In this document: in pieces, positions 56,434 through 64,000 of the stretch
Numbering within the stretch: position 1 is the first letter of the stretch
Layout of the letters: each line of letters begins with the position of its first letter
Assembly: GCF_012271785.1 (NCBI RefSeq)
Contig: NZ_JAAWVT010000002.1
Span: 372,001-436,000 of the forward strand
Source: Paeniglutamicibacter terrestris
GTDB taxonomy: Bacteria; Actinomycetota; Actinomycetes; Actinomycetales; Micrococcaceae
Direction of reading: 5' to 3'
DNA length: 64,000 nt
Translations under genes and position numbers: made by a program
Notes under the pieces: generated by a model
The model's input: only the letters and a program-made list of their open reading frames with translations
Database searches by the model: none
What the model was told of the DNA's origin: nothing

Positions 56434-57486
56434 ATGATGTCTCAGAGCGCAATATTCGTTGATGCAAGTTTCTTGTTAGCTATCGGGGGACATCGCGCTG
56501 CCGGAACGACACTGCGCGCTGCCTATACCGTGAACTACGAAGCTCTGGTCGAAGGGATTCTCAAGACTGCCAAGGAATCTAGCGGCCTGGAAAACTTGAG
56601 AATCTACTGGTATGACGCAGCAAAAGACGCCATATTTACCGATCAACACAAGCGCATAGGTCTGATACCCGGTGTGAAGGTGCGGCTGGGCCGAATCTCC
56701 TTTAATGGGGAGCAAAAAGGCGTTGACCTAAAGCTGGGCCTTGATTTGGTGGGCATCGCCCGCAACCGTGCAGCATCCGTTGCCTTTTTGGTATCCGGCG
56801 ATGATGATCTCGCAGAGGCAGTGGAAGAGGCCCAAGACTTGGGTATGAAGGTCGTTCTGATCGGTGTGGAGAAGGCAGATCACCGATTGGGCGTTGCCTC
56901 CGTGGCCGAGCACCTAGCTCTTCGTGTGGACAGCATCATCACCTTGCCAGAAGACCTGATCAAATCCGCATTTGTGAAGGCCGTGACATGGGATCCAGAA
57001 CATGCCATTCAAACCGCGACGATTGCCCATGCGCCGATGGCCGTTACAGATCCCACACCTGTTATCGAAGAGCCCGTGTCGGGCCCAAAGCCCGGCGCCC
57101 CAAGAGTGCCGACGCCGGCGCTATTAAATCAGCGTCCCAGGTTTCAGACTCCAATCCAGCCAGCGCCTCCGGCACCCGCCGACTACCAGTTGGTGTATAG
57201 ATCGACCCAGCAGACATCTGGTTTTGCCGGAGCTTCAGGTAGTGAATCTGGCACCATGGATGTTGCCGCTGAAGTCGGTAGCAGTGTGGCAAAGAATTGG
57301 CACGCGAGCACGACTCAGGCCGAGTTGAAGGATCTACTGGCCGACAGGCCCCTGCTTCCTCCGGAGATTGACAGAGTGCTACTCAAGGATTGCGCTCAGC
57401 GCATCGGGGAATGGAAGACGGACTTGCAGGACGTACGCCGAGCCTTGCGTATCGCTTTCTGGGAAGAGCTCGACCAGCTCACATAA
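56434..57486 (+). CDS. NYN-domain nuclease-like protein
   Basis: A 350 aa protein. The N-terminal NYN domain (PIN-like) has FVDASFLLAIGG with the first acidic residue, then KGVDLKLGLDLVGIARN, SGDDDLAEAVEEAQDLGMKV and HLALRVDSIITLPEDL; these Asp residues would coordinate the metal in RNA cleavage. A Pro-rich linker (about 190-250) leads to a helical C-terminal region with LLADRPLLPPEIDRVLLKDC. It has AGGA ahead of ATG 56434 and is 47 bases from metG, so a shared transcript is likely. Its RNA target is unknown. Confidence 0.88.
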   Translation: MMSQSAIFVDASFLLAIGGHRAAGTTLRAAYTVNYEALVEGILKTAKESSGLENLRIYWYDAAKDAIFTDQHKRIGLIPGVKVRLGRISFNGEQKGVDLKLGLDLVGIARNRAASVAFLVSGDDDLAEAVEEAQDLGMKVVLIGVEKADHRLGVASVAEHLALRVDSIITLPEDLIKSAFVKAVTWDPEHAIQTATIAHAPMAVTDPTPVIEEPVSGPKPGAPRVPTPALLNQRPRFQTPIQPAPPAPADYQLVYRSTQQTSGFAGASGSESGTMDVAAEVGSSVAKNWHASTTQAELKDLLADRPLLPPEIDRVLLKDCAQRIGEWKTDLQDVRRALRIAFWEELDQLT

Positions 57487-57533
57487 GGTACTCGGATGGG
57501 CGGATTAGAGCGAATCTACGATAGATTTCTCTA

Positions 57534-59075
57534 GTGACTTCTGAGCAGACTCCGTTTTTCATCACCACCGCCATCTCCTACCCGAACGGCGTGCCCCACA
57601 TTGGGCATGCATACGAGGTAATTGCTACCGACGCCATGGCGCGCTTCAAGCGCCTTGACGGATACGACGTGTTTTTCATGACCGGCACGGACGAGCACGG
57701 GCAGAAGATGCTGCAGACCGCCGAACGGCAGGGGATCACGCCGCGCGAATTGGCACAGCGAAACTCGGATGCATTCCAAGCAATGAACGACGAGCTGGGC
57801 ATCAGCTATGACAGATTTATCCGCACCACGGATTCTGACCACTATGCTGCAGCCCAGGCCATCTGGAAGCGGATGGAGGCCAACGGGGATATCTATCTCG
57901 ACAAGTACGCCGGGTGGTACTCCGTGCGTGACGAAGCATTCCATGCAGAGGATGACACCGAAGTTCGCGAAGACGGCCAACGGTACGCGAAGGAGACCGA
58001 TACCGAGGTCACCTGGACCGAAGAAGAATCATACTTCTTCCGTCTCTCCGCATACCAGGACAAGCTGCTTGAGCTCTACAAGGCACAGCCCGATTTTGGT
58101 GCCCCGCACACTCGCTTTAACGAAGTCATTCGATTTGTCGAACGTGGCCTCGAAGACCTCTCGATTTCCCGAACCACCTTTGACTGGGGAGTACCTGTTC
58201 CTGGAAACAAGGACCATGTCATGTACGTCTGGGTTGATGCGCTGACCAACTATTTGACCGGTACCGGGTTCCCAGACATCGAATCCGAATCGTTCAAGAA
58301 GTACTGGCCGGCGGACGTGCACGTTATCGGCAAAGACATTTCACGGTTCCACGCTATCTATTGGCCCGCATTCCTCATGTCGGCAAAGCTGCCATTGCCC
58401 AAGCGCGTTATGATCCACGGTTTCTTACACAACAACGGTGTGAAAATGTCCAAGTCTCTGGGCAACGTTGTAGCTCCAGCCGACTTCATCTCACAATATG
58501 GGCTGGACCAGGTCCGCTACTTTTTCCTGCGTGAAGTACCTTTTGGCGCTGATGGCAGCTACAGCCATGACTCCATTGTCGGACGCATGAACTCGGACCT
58601 CGCTAACAACCTCGGCAACCTTGCGCAGCGGTCGCTGTCTATGGTGGCAAAGAACTGTGGGGGAGTAGTTCCGACGCCCGGCGAATTCACGGATGCGGAC
58701 CAGCAGATTTTGGCCGAAGCCGGAAAGCTCTTGGAAACTTGCCGCGACTCTTTCTCACGACAAGAATTCAGCAAGGCGCTAGAAGCCATCTGGACCGTTC
58801 TGGGCGACACCAACGCCTACTTTGCCGACCAAGCACCTTGGGTTCTTCGTAAGACGGATCTGGCTCGCATGGAGACCGTGCTTTATGTAACTTTGGAAGT
58901 AGTTCGACGCGTTTCAATGCTGGTGCAGCCAATCATGCCCACGACTGCAGCCAAATTGCTCGAAATTCTAGGACAATCGGATGGCCATGCCCGAGACTTC
59001 GCTTCGTTTGAAACGATGCTCTTAGAGGGGACCGTTTTGCCAACTCCAACACCCTTGTTCCCGAAATACGAATAA
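57534..59075 (+). CDS. metG: methionyl-tRNA synthetase
   Basis: A 513 aa class I aminoacyl-tRNA synthetase. GTG 57534 has no strong ribosome site. The HIGH motif is PHIGH (21-25) and KMSKS is at 304-308. The connective peptide lacks the zinc cysteines of E. coli MetG, as in the actinobacterial type ([15 protein letters not shown]). The anticodon-binding helices follow, and there is no C-terminal tRNA-binding extension. The AT-rich block begins right after its stop. Confidence 0.96.
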   Translation: MTSEQTPFFITTAISYPNGVPHIGHAYEVIATDAMARFKRLDGYDVFFMTGTDEHGQKMLQTAERQGITPRELAQRNSDAFQAMNDELGISYDRFIRTTDSDHYAAAQAIWKRMEANGDIYLDKYAGWYSVRDEAFHAEDDTEVREDGQRYAKETDTEVTWTEEESYFFRLSAYQDKLLELYKAQPDFGAPHTRFNEVIRFVERGLEDLSISRTTFDWGVPVPGNKDHVMYVWVDALTNYLTGTGFPDIESESFKKYWPADVHVIGKDISRFHAIYWPAFLMSAKLPLPKRVMIHGFLHNNGVKMSKSLGNVVAPADFISQYGLDQVRYFFLREVPFGADGSYSHDSIVGRMNSDLANNLGNLAQRSLSMVAKNCGGVVPTPGEFTDADQQILAEAGKLLETCRDSFSRQEFSKALEAIWTVLGDTNAYFADQAPWVLRKTDLARMETVLYVTLEVVRRVSMLVQPIMPTTAAKLLEILGQSDGHARDFASFETMLLEGTVLPTPTPLFPKYE

Positions 59076-59104
59076 AGTGTACAAATAATTTCGCTCCGGC
59101 AAGG

Positions 59105-59878
59105 ATGGATAAATTCGTGAAAACCTTCTACAACCGGTTGATGCGTTCAAAAAAAATCACTCAAATTATAACGCTGATAATTCTCATTATAACTTTGACG
59201 GCAAGTGTATTTCTATTTATTGATGACAAGATTTCACTGATTTTCACACTTCTAATCTTTTTCCTGTCCACCCTTACGGCACTCTACTTCTTGGCGATAG
59301 AGCACGCCTCACGATCAGCGCATCGATTTTCACAACTTTCAAGCATTCGGATCGAAAGAAAATTGGAAAAACTGCCAACAGAGATTGTTTCAAGGATCAC
59401 ACTGACTCACGCTCGTGAGCAAGAACTATTCTTGACGGCGATGATGGATAGATTGATCCCTAAAATTGCTGAAGAGCTTAGGAAATCTCAGAACGTGACG
59501 AGCCTTTCCATTCAAACTACGACGGAATCCTTATCACATTCAATCAGGGAATTAGTCTGCGAATTTGGTCAGGAGCAACAGGATCGACTTCGCGCATCGA
59601 TTGATCAAGTGTTTACAAGTCAACTTGACAATGTAACATCGGACATTTCTAAACACGCCGAAAATGCAGAAGTGTCCCGCCATGAACTGGAACAGCGCTT
59701 GACTAAGCAAGCAGAGAAGAGTCGGATATCGCTAATCAATCAGATGTCTGAAGAATCGCTTAAACAGGAGTCCATAAGAAAAGATGACCTCTTTAGGAAC
59801 TTGATTGCGATACAATTACTAAATAATGGCGTCACTGAACTGGAAAATGCGCTCAATGTGCATTTTGCAAAAATGTAA
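59105..59878 (+). CDS. membrane-anchored coiled-coil protein
   Basis: A 257 aa protein of no recognised family. Two membrane helices lie near the N-terminus (about 18-38 and 45-65: ITLIILIITLTASVFLFI and ISLIFTLLIFFLSTLTALYF), followed by a charged, long coiled coil to the end. The ATG has no clear ribosome site and GTG 59117 is an alternative start. The gene is clearly AT-rich, in contrast to metG 30 bases upstream. It may be a scaffold or chain-length organiser for the glycosyltransferases that follow; this is inferred from position alone. Confidence 0.8.
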   Translation: MDKFVKTFYNRLMRSKKITQIITLIILIITLTASVFLFIDDKISLIFTLLIFFLSTLTALYFLAIEHASRSAHRFSQLSSIRIERKLEKLPTEIVSRITLTHAREQELFLTAMMDRLIPKIAEELRKSQNVTSLSIQTTTESLSHSIRELVCEFGQEQQDRLRASIDQVFTSQLDNVTSDISKHAENAEVSRHELEQRLTKQAEKSRISLINQMSEESLKQESIRKDDLFRNLIAIQLLNNGVTELENALNVHFAKM

Positions 59879-59896
59879 GAACGGCTGGAGATAATC

Positions 59897-62008
59897 TTGG
59901 GGCTCAACCTTAGCGTCGTAATCCCGGTGTTCAAAGCAAGAGAATGGGTAGCAGACTGCCTAAACTCTCTCGATCGACAAACATACTCAAAAGAATTATT
60001 TGAAGCAATTCTTATCTTCAATGGACCAGATGATGGAACATTAGAATATGTTGAAGAATTCAAAGTTCTTCATCCTTCGCTTGATATAGTTACGCTCTCC
60101 AGTGACGTTGCAAGTGCAACGATCGCTCGTAACGAGGGTGCAAAGGTTGCCAGAGGCGAACATCTAACCTGGCTCGATATCGACGACTGGATTTCACCCG
60201 AATATCTGGAGCTTCTAGCCTTGTCCATTGGTGACGCAGTTGTCCCAATGGCTCAGATTGTGAATGTTCATCTAGATGGTCGCAAAGAAATACTCAACGC
60301 GATTAACAATGAGTTGTTTGGCAAAGAGTCTTCTAGGCTTCGACCGTCTGAGTTTGTTCGGGCCATGACCTTCATGACCGCTAAACTCCTGCCGACAGAG
60401 TGGGTAAGGAAACATCCGCTCGGTCAAGAACTTCGGAGTGGCGAGGACGTAGCCTTCTACGGCGAACTTATGGCGGAAAAGACATTCCTGCTGGATTTGA
60501 TGCCAGCAGCATCCGGGGCCGTATATTACCGACGTATCACTTCCAATTCGGTTTCACGAGGTAACAGCTCCCGTGATTTTCTAGTTACACAGCGAGCCGA
60601 AGTGATCCGGTCATTAGGGAATTCCTGTCAGTTAGCAAGCGTCGAAATCCGAAAGTCACTTGAACAGATGATGCGTTCACAAGCATCATTTATAATGCGT
60701 TATATTCGTGAAAACGCCGAGGACTACACAAGCGTTATCGACCAGCTAATTGCGATGAAGATTCCAAGCTTTCCGTGGGCGAGTCTACAAGAGAATCCAA
60801 AAAAGCTGGTCATTGCCTACAACTTTGCTCCGTTTAGCGATACAGGAGCAGCTGTTGCGTCAAAACGAATCCGGTCAGGTGCCGAATCAGTTGATGTTAT
60901 CTCGAATGACATGTCCAATGTACGGAGTACTAACGAAGAAAATTCCTTATTGAGTTCGCCGTACGTCCGATGGCACCACGAAGTGAAATCCAACGCCTAT
61001 TTTGCCTCAGAATCTGGCATAGAATCGTTCATCGGCAGTGGTTTAGAAGTTGTAAAAAAATGGAAAGGTCGAGGTCGAACTTACGAATCACTTTACAGTC
61101 GGTCCATGTGGCCAGCATCGCATTTTTTGGCGGCGGCCATCAAAATCGACGACCCCAAAATAGCTTGGACAGCAGAGTTTTCGGATCCTGCTCGTGTAAC
61201 AACGACGGGATCTTTTCGATCCTCGCCTATTAGTAGGCAGAGTTTCAAAGACTATTTCTTGCACAGGGGTCCGACTATTTACACATCAATCCTTGAGGAA
61301 AACCCAGAAGTATTTAATTGGTCGGAATTGTTGCCGTACATGTTTGCTGATAGATTGATATTCACCAATCAGAATCAATTAACTACGATGCTAGGTTACG
61401 CACCATCTAAATTGATCGACACAATCTTGGCGAAATCCGTTATTGCTCCGCAGCCTACTCTGCCGAGAAGCTATTACGAATTGGAATCAAGTGTTTATTC
61501 TTTCCCTGAAAACAGAGTTAATATTGCCTATTTTGGTGAATTTTACAACACGCGGGGACTCGGCGAAGTCATTGAAGCACTTGAATTGCTGTCTGATGAA
61601 GAATTGCAAAATATCTCATTATCGATATTTAGTTCTGATTTGAGCCCGATAAGATCGACACTCCCGGACAGACTGCAACGTAACATATTATTGAATCCTA
61701 AAGTGAACTACTTTAAGTTCCTTAATCTTCTCGACCAATTTGACTGTCTTATTGTAAATGACGCGTTCACCGCTGATCATCACAATCTAAATCCATATTT
61801 GCCATCTAAACTCAGCGACTATCTCGGTTCGACTAGCAAGATCTGGGGAATAACTGAAAAGGGCAGCATCATGTCGACTGAAAGATTGGACTATCAGTCT
61901 GAGATTGGTAGTGCGATCGATGCCAAGAGGTGTCTAGGCGAGATAATCCGTGACAATATTGGTGGAGATCTCAGCAGTGAAGGAGTCACTATTGACTCCG
62001 GCAACTGA
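59897..62008 (+). CDS. two-domain glycosyltransferase (GT2 plus GT-B)
   Basis: A 703 aa protein with TTG start behind GGAG. Residues about 1-280 are a GT2 (GT-A fold) domain: LSVVIPVFKAREWVADCLNS, the NEGAKVARGEHLTWLDIDDW block with DxD-like acid residues, and RSGEDVAFYGELMA. Residues about 300-690 look like a GT-B (GT4-like) domain: KKLVIAYNFAPFSDTGAAVA, a linker, then INIAYFGEFYNTRGLGEVIE and a C-terminal half ending FLNLLDQFDCLIVNDAF and PYLPSKLSDYLGST. It would transfer two sugars in sequence, as in teichoic acid or capsule synthases. Sugars are unknown. Confidence 0.82.
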   Translation: MGLNLSVVIPVFKAREWVADCLNSLDRQTYSKELFEAILIFNGPDDGTLEYVEEFKVLHPSLDIVTLSSDVASATIARNEGAKVARGEHLTWLDIDDWISPEYLELLALSIGDAVVPMAQIVNVHLDGRKEILNAINNELFGKESSRLRPSEFVRAMTFMTAKLLPTEWVRKHPLGQELRSGEDVAFYGELMAEKTFLLDLMPAASGAVYYRRITSNSVSRGNSSRDFLVTQRAEVIRSLGNSCQLASVEIRKSLEQMMRSQASFIMRYIRENAEDYTSVIDQLIAMKIPSFPWASLQENPKKLVIAYNFAPFSDTGAAVASKRIRSGAESVDVISNDMSNVRSTNEENSLLSSPYVRWHHEVKSNAYFASESGIESFIGSGLEVVKKWKGRGRTYESLYSRSMWPASHFLAAAIKIDDPKIAWTAEFSDPARVTTTGSFRSSPISRQSFKDYFLHRGPTIYTSILEENPEVFNWSELLPYMFADRLIFTNQNQLTTMLGYAPSKLIDTILAKSVIAPQPTLPRSYYELESSVYSFPENRVNIAYFGEFYNTRGLGEVIEALELLSDEELQNISLSIFSSDLSPIRSTLPDRLQRNILLNPKVNYFKFLNLLDQFDCLIVNDAFTADHHNLNPYLPSKLSDYLGSTSKIWGITEKGSIMSTERLDYQSEIGSAIDAKRCLGEIIRDNIGGDLSSEGVTIDSGN

Positions 62009-63062
62009 AACGCTACGAACGATGTACGATTTTTTTGTTGGCGCACTTCACGAAGACGAGCTGAACACTCTAACGTTGCATGATCATGAACTAGATGGAA
62101 CCGCTAGCGATTGTTCGACCATTCAAATTGCTGCTTTCTTTGCCTATATGAACAACATCGATCTTGCTCCAGACGGCGCATTACAGGCACATCGTCTTCT
62201 ACTGAGCGTTGTTCAGCGTACAAAGTGTGATGATTGGTTCCGGATCCCCTACAACGCCCCGCTAGGGGGTCACGGTGCGGTGGATCTAGCTGAATTTGGT
62301 GCGGCCGCGACTTCCGCTGGCTATCTTGCAGAGCACTGCAGCGAGGATCTGGGAAGGCTCCTTCTCAATTCAATGGCAGAAGCTGTTGAAAAATTTGAGA
62401 ATTCGGAACGCGCCGGGGCATACTCCAAGAATTCCGCAGCCACACTATTCGACGTTCTAAATGGAGATTTATATGCGGCGTTGGTAAACGTGGTTGCTTA
62501 TCGGACCTGTGGGAGAACTTCCTATCTGCATAAAGCGTCAGCGACAATTAGGCACCTAATTGGTAGGTTTGACCGCGAAACCGCTCAATGGCCGTACAGT
62601 GAGGATTGGAGCGGTGGGACTCTCGTTGGCATGAGCGTCGCGTATCAGGCAACCATTACTGGTTGGGGACGAATTTTGATACAAGATTTGCCTCCCGTAC
62701 TCGGCAAAGAGTGGAGCGGTGTCCTGGCGGCGGCTGAATTCGAGCTGATTCGTCAGGTGAAATTAGGCCGTGACGTCCATAACGAAGCGCCAAGTTGGGT
62801 TAGCCCATGGGAAAAAGTGTGGGAAATATGGCAAGCTTTCTCGTTGTGCGAGGAGAACGATTTTACTGAATCGTGGACGAGGAAAGGTATTTTTGATCTT
62901 GAATGCGGGATAGATGAATTGGGAACTGATTATTTTATTGACTCTCGACCAACAAGACCCGGGCGGACTGTACTCGGATCCAGGATCCGAACAGGGGCCA
63001 ATGTGGTGTCTGTGCTGATGAGCATTGAGGAAGCTCAGCGTTCATGGCAATCCACGACTTAA
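61992..63062 (+). CDS. probable alpha/alpha-toroid protein in the glycan locus
   Basis: A 356 aa protein. TTG 61992 is the best start, six bases after AAGGAG, overlapping the preceding gene by 17 bases; GTG 61950 is open too. It is helix-rich with a repeating pattern of amphipathic helix pairs. Blocks such as VLNGDLYAALVNVVAYRTCG and FDRETAQWPYSEDWSGGTLV resemble the (alpha/alpha)6 barrel of heparinase, epimerase and C5-epimerase enzymes. No catalytic residues can be assigned. It could act on the glycan made by the neighbouring fusion transferase. Confidence 0.65.
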   Translation: MTPATETLRTMYDFFVGALHEDELNTLTLHDHELDGTASDCSTIQIAAFFAYMNNIDLAPDGALQAHRLLLSVVQRTKCDDWFRIPYNAPLGGHGAVDLAEFGAAATSAGYLAEHCSEDLGRLLLNSMAEAVEKFENSERAGAYSKNSAATLFDVLNGDLYAALVNVVAYRTCGRTSYLHKASATIRHLIGRFDRETAQWPYSEDWSGGTLVGMSVAYQATITGWGRILIQDLPPVLGKEWSGVLAAAEFELIRQVKLGRDVHNEAPSWVSPWEKVWEIWQAFSLCEENDFTESWTRKGIFDLECGIDELGTDYFIDSRPTRPGRTVLGSRIRTGANVVSVLMSIEEAQRSWQSTT

Positions 63063-63446
63063 GTCGCCTGATCGTGCTTGAACTGCTGCTCGAGTAGTCT
63101 ACATTCCTGCTGATCGAGCACTTTAGCTGCTCGCATGCATGTGGCGCTGGTGTAATCCCGTGTTCTCACTAATTAGCTCATTTTTGCGCTAATAAATAGT
63201 CGACTATTCAAATTGATGTAGATTATTCGTAAATATATTTTTCTATTCCGCGGTCTGTAAAGTTAAAATAATGCTTCTGCTAACTGATTTTCGTGGATCT
63301 AATTATTTATTGAACTTATTTTACTCTGCCGCATATATACTTAAAATTAATTCGATAGATTTCTTCGATCTTTTTTGTGTTTCGAAAGATTCTTGGAACA
63401 AAGCAATTGGGTCTAGGCTAAATTTTCTTGATTGGATAATGTTAAA
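63063..63446. other. AT-rich gap in the glycan locus
   Basis: 384 bases of strongly AT-rich DNA between the toroid gene and the PP-loop gene. No complete gene is seen. One frame near its right end covers part of the PP-loop gene in another frame and lacks any motif. The gap likely holds a promoter for the right-hand gene and may mark an insertion or operon break. Confidence 0.55.
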
Positions 63447-64000
63447 ATGCGCGAAATTGAGTTTAGGAATCTCGAGATTAAGCCGGATCGGATCGATATA
63501 CAGGCCGTCAGCCCTGATGGCACGCACGATCTATATTTCGAATTCAGTCAACCTGTATCGATCTCAAACACGGCTGTGGGCGTTGCGATGTCCACGTTAT
63601 GCGGTCGTTCTTTTGGCCGAGTTCTTTACGACTTCCCAATCGACCATGTCGTTCTACCCGCAATCAGGGAACTTACCCATGCGGAGGTTGTTGTTGGTGC
63701 GGAGCTACCTCGGGTTGCCGGTCCACGTCGCGGAACACTTTTAAGTTTTAGTGGTGGATTTGATTCGCTTGCTGCAAAGTTGCTTATGCCTAACGATACC
63801 AATTTGGTTTCTATGGACTTTGGCGGGCGATTTGCTCGAGAGCGTGAATTCTTCGATAACTTCGATGTCCTCCGAGTCTCGACGAACTTGGTCAACACTC
63901 CGCTTAAGGCTAATTCCTGGTCTTTTATGGGCATAGGAGCAATCCTGGCATCAGATCATTTTAGGGCCAAATATCATACGTTTGGTGGGATTCTGGAAGC
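63447..64000 (+). CDS. PP-loop superfamily ATPase, N-terminal part (runs off window)
   Basis: Open from ATG 63447 to the window edge, 184 complete codons visible. After about 90 residues of strand-rich sequence (MREIEFRNLEIKPDRIDIQA) it has TLLSFSGGFDSLAAKLL, where SGGFDS (102-107) is the PP-loop pyrophosphatase motif found in QueC, asparagine synthetase-like and N-acetylsugar amidotransferase proteins. VSMDFGGRFARER follows, and the frame goes on. Codons stay AT-rich. Function may be adenylation of a carbonyl or carboxylate, perhaps in sugar amidation, inferred from the locus. ATG 63447 has only GGAT before it; TTG 63432 is an alternative. Confidence 0.8.
   Translation, partial: MREIEFRNLEIKPDRIDIQAVSPDGTHDLYFEFSQPVSISNTAVGVAMSTLCGRSFGRVLYDFPIDHVVLPAIRELTHAEVVVGAELPRVAGPRRGTLLSFSGGFDSLAAKLLMPNDTNLVSMDFGGRFAREREFFDNFDVLRVSTNLVNTPLKANSWSFMGIGAILASDHFRAKYHTFGGILE

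Noticed and set aside
63271-63744. Plus-strand open frame of 157 codons at the window edge
   Set aside because: It overlaps the PP-loop gene in another frame, lacks motifs, and has unnatural residue composition; the PP-loop frame has a clear SGGFDS motif.

Overview
This window looks like a chromosomal piece of a Micrococcaceae actinobacterium, close to Arthrobacter or Glutamicibacter. The reasons are a moderately high GC content, frequent GTG and TTG starts behind AGGAGG-like ribosome sites, a DUF222/HNH protein, malate:quinone oxidoreductase, SPW-repeat and DevS/DevR-like proteins, a sugar ABC transporter without its own ATPase, and tRNAs without encoded CCA. The assignment rests on recognised families, not on a database search. 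No phage, insertion sequence, CRISPR array or rRNA was seen.

Layout. 0-2.8 kb: end of an NAD de novo operon (nadB, nadC, cysteine desulfurase). 3-7.6 kb: sulfurtransferase, a convergent GAF histidine kinase and response regulator, a small HD hydrolase and an acetyltransferase. 7.7-13.7 kb: a sugar locus with two permeases, a binding lipoprotein and a PfkB kinase, divergent from a GH4 glycosidase that follows what looks like an internally deleted DeoR regulator. 14-26 kb: ABC-F protein, D,D-carboxypeptidase, small stress-type genes, MarR/LLM monooxygenase, MFS transporter, DUF222/HNH protein, an ABC-2 exporter and a flavin-type oxidase. 26-37 kb: an unknown protein, a large RND permease, a proline-rich protein, an XRE protein with a degenerate IrrE-like domain, a PRC-barrel protein, Mqo, a peptide-type binding lipoprotein, tRNA-Leu and Bcp. 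38-39 kb: two identical tRNA-Lys genes within a 121 bp duplication. 39-43.9 kb: 2-hydroxyacid dehydrogenase, small membrane proteins and ilvD. 44-47.7 kb: ilvBNC behind a leader-peptide attenuator. 47.8-54.2 kb: HAD phosphatase, UspA, a ten-domain SH3b protein with three identical 393 bp repeats, and a second ABC-F protein. 54.5-59 kb: serA, a NYN nuclease-like gene and metG.

From 59.1 kb to the right edge the sequence becomes clearly AT-rich. It holds four unfamiliar genes: a membrane coiled-coil protein, a GT2 plus GT-B fusion, a likely alpha/alpha-toroid protein, and a PP-loop ATPase that runs off the window. This looks like the left end of an acquired surface-glycan locus and is the most likely place for something undescribed.

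Functional links. ilvD and ilvBNC together make valine and isoleucine precursors, and a peptide rich in Ile, Val and Leu codons probably controls ilvBNC. The sugar locus would import a glycoside, cleave it with the GH4 enzyme and phosphorylate a product with the PfkB kinase. The SH3b protein and the carboxypeptidase both act at the cell wall.
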